A program made the position numbers and the translations under genes. This document shows positions 60,018 to 64,000 of a stretch of DNA of 64,000 bases, piece after piece. Source of the stretch: Georgenia yuyongxinii (GTDB taxonomy: Bacteria > Actinomycetota > Actinomycetes > Actinomycetales > Actinomycetaceae); contig NZ_CP040915.1 of assembly GCF_006352065.1 (NCBI RefSeq), positions 3,162,001 to 3,226,000 of the forward strand. The letters are read 5' to 3'. The notes under the pieces are model-generated. The model had not been told where the DNA came from and did no database searches. It worked only from the letters and a program-made list of their open reading frames with translations. Each line of letters opens with the position of its first letter. Within the stretch, counting starts at the first letter, position 1.

Positions 60018-61214
60018 ATGAAGTTCGACTACCTCTTTACGATGGACAACCCCGGCAACGTGTACCGGTACGGGGACCTGCTCGACATGGCGACCGAGCA
60101 GATCGTCTTCCTGGACGAGGCCGGCTTCGGCACCTTGTGGCAGGGGGAACACCACTTCGGTGGTGAGGGGTACGAGATCAACCCCAACCCTGTTCTTGCC
60201 GGAGCCTACGCCGCCGGCATCACGAAGAACCTGCGCTTGGGCACCGGCGCGGTCACGCCGCCGTTCTGGCACCCGCTTCGCCTCGCCGAGGATCTGGCCC
60301 TCCTGGACCAGTTCAGCAAGGGCCGGCTCGACGTCGGCGTGGCCCGTGGGATCCAGCCGCGCGAGGCGACCAACTTCAACCTGGCCGGGGACCGCCGCGA
60401 CGAGGAGAAAAACTGGCGGTTCTTCCTCGAGCAGCTCGACATCATCAAGAAGGCCTGGACGCAGGAGGGCTTCACCCACGAGGGCGAGTTCTACCGCTTC
60501 CCGCACCCTGGGGTGAAGGACTCCGCCACCTGGTACCCCCGGAACCCGCTGTGGCGCGACGAGAACGACGAGTACGTCGGCATGTCGATCATCCCCAAGC
60601 CGTACCAGAAGCCGTACCCCTCGATGTGGAACCTGCTCGACAAGACGCCCGGCTTCAAGCGGAGCGCCGAGGAGCGGATGAACGTGATCACGTGGCTTCG
60701 CTCCCGCGAGGGGCTGCGCGAGGTGATGGACGTCTACCAGGAGGCGCTCAGCGAGACCCTCGGTCGCCCGGCGTTGCGCGGCGAGGGCGTCTCGCTCATG
60801 CGGATGGTCTACGTGGCCGAGACCGACGAGCAGGCACACCGGGAGGCCCGCCAGCCCATCGAGCAGCTGTACAACTACGTCGGCGGCGTGCGCCCGCGCG
60901 ACATGTTCGCCAACCCGGGTGAGAAGCTCACCGACGAGGAGCAGACCGGCTCGTGGTGGGACTTCCTCTACCCGCGCGAGCACCTGTTCATCGGCTCCCC
61001 GGAGACCGTGCGCGCCCAGATCGAGCACCTGAACTCCGAGTACGGCGTCGACCGCGTCGTGCTGTGGTCCTGGATCCCGGGGCTCACGCAGGAGCAGGTC
61101 ATGCGTTCGAACACCTTGTTCGCCGACGAGGTCATGCCCCACTTCGGCCGCGAGTGCCTTCCCGCGGTCACGCCCGCGATGCCCGAGAACTTCGGCCCGC
61201 TGACGGGAGACTGA
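60018..61214 (+). CDS. LLM-class flavin-dependent monooxygenase
   Basis: A 398-aa TIM-barrel luciferase-like monooxygenase. GFGTLWQGEHHFGGEGYE, RLAEDLALLDQFSKGRLD and GVARGIQPREATNF are typical. These enzymes use reduced flavin and oxygen to oxidise or cleave small substrates. ATG 60018 follows GGAGAGGCACTCCCC. RidA follows after three bases, so the pair recalls RutA/RutC in uracil use, although the sequence is not RutA-like in detail. Confidence 0.88.
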   Translation: MKFDYLFTMDNPGNVYRYGDLLDMATEQIVFLDEAGFGTLWQGEHHFGGEGYEINPNPVLAGAYAAGITKNLRLGTGAVTPPFWHPLRLAEDLALLDQFSKGRLDVGVARGIQPREATNFNLAGDRRDEEKNWRFFLEQLDIIKKAWTQEGFTHEGEFYRFPHPGVKDSATWYPRNPLWRDENDEYVGMSIIPKPYQKPYPSMWNLLDKTPGFKRSAEERMNVITWLRSREGLREVMDVYQEALSETLGRPALRGEGVSLMRMVYVAETDEQAHREARQPIEQLYNYVGGVRPRDMFANPGEKLTDEEQTGSWWDFLYPREHLFIGSPETVRAQIEHLNSEYGVDRVVLWSWIPGLTQEQVMRSNTLFADEVMPHFGRECLPAVTPAMPENFGPLTGD

Positions 61215-61217
61215 CCG

Positions 61218-61616
61218 ATGCGCAGGATCATCCAGGTGGCCAATGGCCCCCAGTACGACGAGACCTACCCGCTGTCCCAGGGGGTGGAGACCGAGACGTT
61301 CGTCTTCGCCAACGGGATGGCGTTCGACAACGACACCCGTACCCGCATGGCAGAAGCGGTGACCATCGCGGACGAGACCCGCATCGTCATGGAGTCCATC
61401 GGCTCGGTCCTCGCCGACGCGGGCGCCACGATCAACGACATCGTCAAGACCACCGTCTACCTCTCGGAACGGTCGTACTACGACGAGATGAACTCGGTCT
61501 ACAAGACCTACTGGCAGCCGGGGCAGTACCCCACCCGGGCCACCGTCTACGTCGGCATCGGCAGCGAGTGCCGGGTCGAGATCGACGTGGTGGCGGTCAA
61601 GGGGGCGTCACGATGA
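61218..61616 (+). CDS. RidA/YjgF family protein
   Basis: A 132-aa Rid protein: LSQGVETETFVFANGMAFD, YPTRATVYVGI and ECRVEIDVVAVKG carry the trimer pocket and the key Arg. In Rut-type pathways RutC speeds breakdown of a reactive peracid or enamine. It overlaps the following ALDH start (ATGA). Confidence 0.9.
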   Translation: MRRIIQVANGPQYDETYPLSQGVETETFVFANGMAFDNDTRTRMAEAVTIADETRIVMESIGSVLADAGATINDIVKTTVYLSERSYYDEMNSVYKTYWQPGQYPTRATVYVGIGSECRVEIDVVAVKGASR

Positions 61617-63070
61617 CCGTCCTGACGCTTCCCGCTGTCGCCGCGTCGATCATCGGCGACGAGGAGATCACCGACGCCGCCGAGACCCTCGAGGTCACCA
61701 ACCCGGCCGACGGCAGCACGATCGGCCGGGTGCCGCTGGCGGACGCGGCACTCGTCGAGCACGCCGTCGCCACCGCTGCGGCAGCCTTCCCGGCCTGGGC
61801 CGCCACGCCCGCCACGACTCGCGCCCGGCTGCTCCTGGCGCTCGGCGCGGCACTCGAGGAGCGGTCACCGGAGCTCGCCGAGCTCATCAGCCTGGACAAC
61901 GGCAAGACGCTGGCCGACGCCCGGGCGGAGCTGGCCCGCGCCCGTGAGCACCTCGAGGCGGCCGCCACCGCGCCGGCGCTCCTCGCCGGCGACACCACGA
62001 TGGACGTCCTGCCCGGCCTCGACGCCGCCATGGTGCGGGAACCGATCGGGGTGTGCGCCGTCGTCGCCCCGTTCAACTTCCCCATCATGACGGGGCTCAT
62101 CTACTGGTCCTGGGCGCTGGCCTGCGGGAACACCGTCATCATCAAGGCGTCGGAGCAGGCGCCGTACGCGGCCACCCGCCTGGCGCGCATCGCCAGGGAG
62201 GTGGGCTTCCCCCCCGGCGTGATCAACGTCGTCCACGGCGCACGTGCCGCCGTCGAGGCGCTGTGCGACTCCCCCGGGGTCGCCGCGATCTCCCTGGTCG
62301 GCTCCTCGGCGACGGCGCAGGCGGTGTACGCCCGCGCCAGCGCCACGGGCAAGCGCGTGCACGCCGCCGGCGGCGCGCGCAACCCGCTGGTGGTCCTCCC
62401 GGACGCGCCGCTGGAGGGCACCGCCGACGCGATCGTCACGTCCGCCTACACCATGGCCGGGCAGCGGTGCCTGTCCGCCAGCATCGTCGTCACCGTCGGA
62501 GGCCGTCACGCCGAGCTCGTCGACCTCGTCGCGGAACGGACCCGCCGCCTCGTCGTCGGCCCCGGCTACGACGCCGCCACTCAGGTGCCGCCGCTCATCT
62601 CCGGGCACGCGGTGGAGGCGCTCGAGCGGACGGTCGCCGAGGCGATCGCCGCCGGCGCCACCGCCGTCGTGGACGGCCGCCACCCGGACGCGCCGGCGGG
62701 TGGGTACTACCACGGCCCCACCCTGCTCGACGGCGTGGCCCCGGACAGCGACCTGCTGGCCCGGGAGAGCTTCGGGCCGCTGGTGTCCGTCACCCACGCG
62801 GACGACCTCACCGGCGCACTCGAGATCGTCAACTCCAGCCCGTTCGGCAACGCCGCCTCGATCTTCACCGGGTCCGGCGCCGCCGCGCGGCGGTTCTCCC
62901 GCGAGGCGCAGGTGGGCAACGTCGGCGTGAACGTGGGCGTGGCCGCCCCCACGGCTCACGTCGGCTTCGGTGGCCGACGACGGTCGTTCTACGGGACGAT
63001 CCACTCCCAGGGCCGGCACGCCGTCGAGTTCTACACGGACATCAAGGCGGTGCTGACGCGATGGCCGTGA
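61613..63070 (+). CDS. Aldehyde dehydrogenase, MmsA-like (CoA-acylating type)
   Basis: A 485-aa ALDH. PFNFPIMTGLIYWSWAL, GGARNPLVVLPDAPL and AGQRCLSAS (catalytic Cys) match methylmalonate-semialdehyde dehydrogenases. The classical LELGGK Glu is absent, replaced by HAAGGARN, as in the CoA-dependent subfamily. It should turn a malonate- or methylmalonate-semialdehyde-like product into an acyl-CoA. The divergent thioesterase could release the acid. ATG 61613 overlaps RidA. Confidence 0.88.
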   Translation: MTVLTLPAVAASIIGDEEITDAAETLEVTNPADGSTIGRVPLADAALVEHAVATAAAAFPAWAATPATTRARLLLALGAALEERSPELAELISLDNGKTLADARAELARAREHLEAAATAPALLAGDTTMDVLPGLDAAMVREPIGVCAVVAPFNFPIMTGLIYWSWALACGNTVIIKASEQAPYAATRLARIAREVGFPPGVINVVHGARAAVEALCDSPGVAAISLVGSSATAQAVYARASATGKRVHAAGGARNPLVVLPDAPLEGTADAIVTSAYTMAGQRCLSASIVVTVGGRHAELVDLVAERTRRLVVGPGYDAATQVPPLISGHAVEALERTVAEAIAAGATAVVDGRHPDAPAGGYYHGPTLLDGVAPDSDLLARESFGPLVSVTHADDLTGALEIVNSSPFGNAASIFTGSGAAARRFSREAQVGNVGVNVGVAAPTAHVGFGGRRRSFYGTIHSQGRHAVEFYTDIKAVLTRWP

Positions 63071-64000
63071 CCCTGACCGAGGACGCGCGGGACCTCCTCA
63101 CGTTCCCGGTGCAGATCGGGCCCGCAAAGATCCGCAACCGGGTGTTCGTCGCGCCCCACACCACCAACTTCGGTCAGGCGGGCGCGAACCTGGTCACCGA
63201 CAGGCACCTGGACTACCACCGCGCTCGCGCGCGTGGCGGCGCGGGACTCATCATCACCGAGGGGATCCGGGTCCATCCCACGAGCCTGCGCCAGCTGGGC
63301 CTCCAGGCGTACTCCGACGACGCAGTGCCGGGCCTGACCGCCCTCACCGAGGCCGTGCACGCGGAGGGGGCCGCGATCTTCGCGCAGATCCTGCACACCG
63401 GCCGGCACTCGGGCGACGAGCACTACGGCTCCTGGGCGCCCTCCCCCACCCCGTGGGCCACGGGGGCACCGGTCCCGCACGCCATGAACGCCTTCGATCT
63501 CGAAACCCTCGTGGCGTCCTACGCCGCCACCGTGGAACGGGTGATCCAGGCCGGCTTCGACGGGATGGAGGTGCACCTCGGCCACGGCCACCTGCTGCAC
63601 CAGTTCCTCTCCCCCGTTACGAACGCCCGCGGCGACGGGTACGGCGGTGACCCGGCGAGCCGGCTTCGCCTCGCCCTAGAGGTGCTGCGCACGGTCCACG
63701 ACGTGGTCGCGGGCCGGGTGGCGCTGGGCGTGCGGCTCAGCGCCGACGAGTTCCTCCCGGGCGGGCTCGGGCCCGAGGAGATGGTGGACATCATCCGCCG
63801 GCTTCTCGGGGAGGTCCCGCTGGACTTCCTCCACGTGAGCCACGCCGCCTACATCGGCACGTCCTCGCTGTCGACCCAGATGGCGGACATGAGCTACGGC
63901 CGTGCGCCGTTCCGCCACCTGCCCGCGCGGTTCAAGCAGGAGTTTCCCGAGCTGACGGTGCTCGCGGTCTGCCGCCTCGACACCCCCGAGACCGGCGCCG
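63061..64000 (+). CDS. Old yellow enzyme / NADH:flavin oxidoreductase (3' end outside window)
   Basis: The first 313 residues of an FMN TIM-barrel enzyme, beginning MAVTLTEDARDLLTFPVQIG. The fold is shown by IRNRVFVAPHTTNFG, GLIITEGIRVHPTS, GFDGMEVHLGHGHLLHQFLSP and the late VLAVCRLDTPETGA. The His/His pair in HLGHGHLLHQF suits OYE and 2,4-dienoyl-CoA reductase or amine-demethylase types. ATG 63061 overlaps the ALDH stop by 10 bp. Whether it carries the C-terminal FAD/4Fe-4S domains cannot be seen. Confidence 0.88.
   Translation, partial: MAVTLTEDARDLLTFPVQIGPAKIRNRVFVAPHTTNFGQAGANLVTDRHLDYHRARARGGAGLIITEGIRVHPTSLRQLGLQAYSDDAVPGLTALTEAVHAEGAAIFAQILHTGRHSGDEHYGSWAPSPTPWATGAPVPHAMNAFDLETLVASYAATVERVIQAGFDGMEVHLGHGHLLHQFLSPVTNARGDGYGGDPASRLRLALEVLRTVHDVVAGRVALGVRLSADEFLPGGLGPEEMVDIIRRLLGEVPLDFLHVSHAAYIGTSSLSTQMADMSYGRAPFRHLPARFKQEFPELTVLAVCRLDTPETGA

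Noticed and set aside
60018-61214. LLM enzyme as RutA
   Set aside because: It shares only the luciferase-like fold; the RutA core segments I remember are absent and RutB/RutD/RutF are not adjacent in the same operon.
1-64000. Prophage, IS element, tRNA or rRNA genes
   Set aside because: No transposase, integrase, phage structural gene, tRNA cloverleaf or rRNA sequence was seen on either strand.

Overview
The window is a chromosomal stretch from a high-GC actinobacterium. By eye the G+C is about 70% or higher, GTG/TTG starts and ATGA/GTGA gene overlaps are frequent, lipoboxes are of the LAAC type, and there are several cell wall-binding repeat 2 (CWB2) surface proteins. A Micrococcales relative such as Georgenia or Cellulomonadaceae is my best guess; this is inference. 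I saw no rRNA, tRNA, transposase, integrase or CRISPR array.

Layout. (1) 1-4604: a three-gene operon of unknown function. It encodes a cut-off protein with toxin-like hydrophobic segments, a 419-aa helical protein and an 897-aa Thr/Glu-rich protein. A convergent unknown gene and a frameshifted CWB2 remnant follow (to 6053). (2) 6117-11110: copper amine oxidase, a PucR-type regulator and an APC permease. (3) 11398-19796: a small 4-TM protein, then a tightly packed operon of aldehyde dehydrogenase, acetoacetyl-CoA synthetase, SCP2-type thiolase, Zn-ribbon/OB protein, classical thiolase, MaoC hydratase and MFS transporter. (4) 19809-27189: a seven-gene minus-strand operon of DUF1989 protein, lipoprotein-permease-ATPase-permease ABC importer, FAH-fold hydrolase and RidA, next to a GntR/FCD regulator that is divergent from an asparaginase. 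(5) 27301-36071 and 40517-41650: surface-polysaccharide and cell-wall genes (two CWB2 proteins, three glycosyltransferases, a Wzx-type flippase and a glucuronyl C5-epimerase-like lipoprotein). These are interrupted by a TRAP transporter, an atypical M24 protein and a MarR regulator. (6) 41818-49557: an IclR regulator, then M24 (creatinase-like), HyuB, HyuA and an NCS1 permease, the signature of hydantoin/creatinine-type N-heterocycle use. A wecB scrap follows. (7) 49774-59051: two minus-strand units. One is an NMT1/THI5-type ABC importer with two permeases. The other is a six-gene operon of carbamoyl-amidase-like cysteine hydrolase, amidohydrolase, D-hydantoinase, NTF2-like protein, ATZ/TRZ deaminase and XRE-cupin regulator. 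(8) 59116-64000: a hotdog thioesterase divergent from LLM flavin monooxygenase, RidA, CoA-acylating-type aldehyde dehydrogenase and an old-yellow-enzyme gene cut by the window end.

The overall theme is nitrogen and carbon scavenging from amines and cyclic amides. Modules 4, 6, 7 and 8 each combine uptake, ring or amide hydrolysis, RidA clean-up and a local regulator. They are interleaved with a partly eroded surface-polysaccharide locus (CWB2 remnant, wecB scrap, 43-bp palindromic repeats). The best candidates for something undescribed are the 5' three-gene operon, the hydantoinase/carbamoyl-amidase operon that shares a promoter motif with its ABC importer, the DUF1989-ABC-FAH-RidA operon, and the CWB2 gene flanked by 43-bp palindromes.
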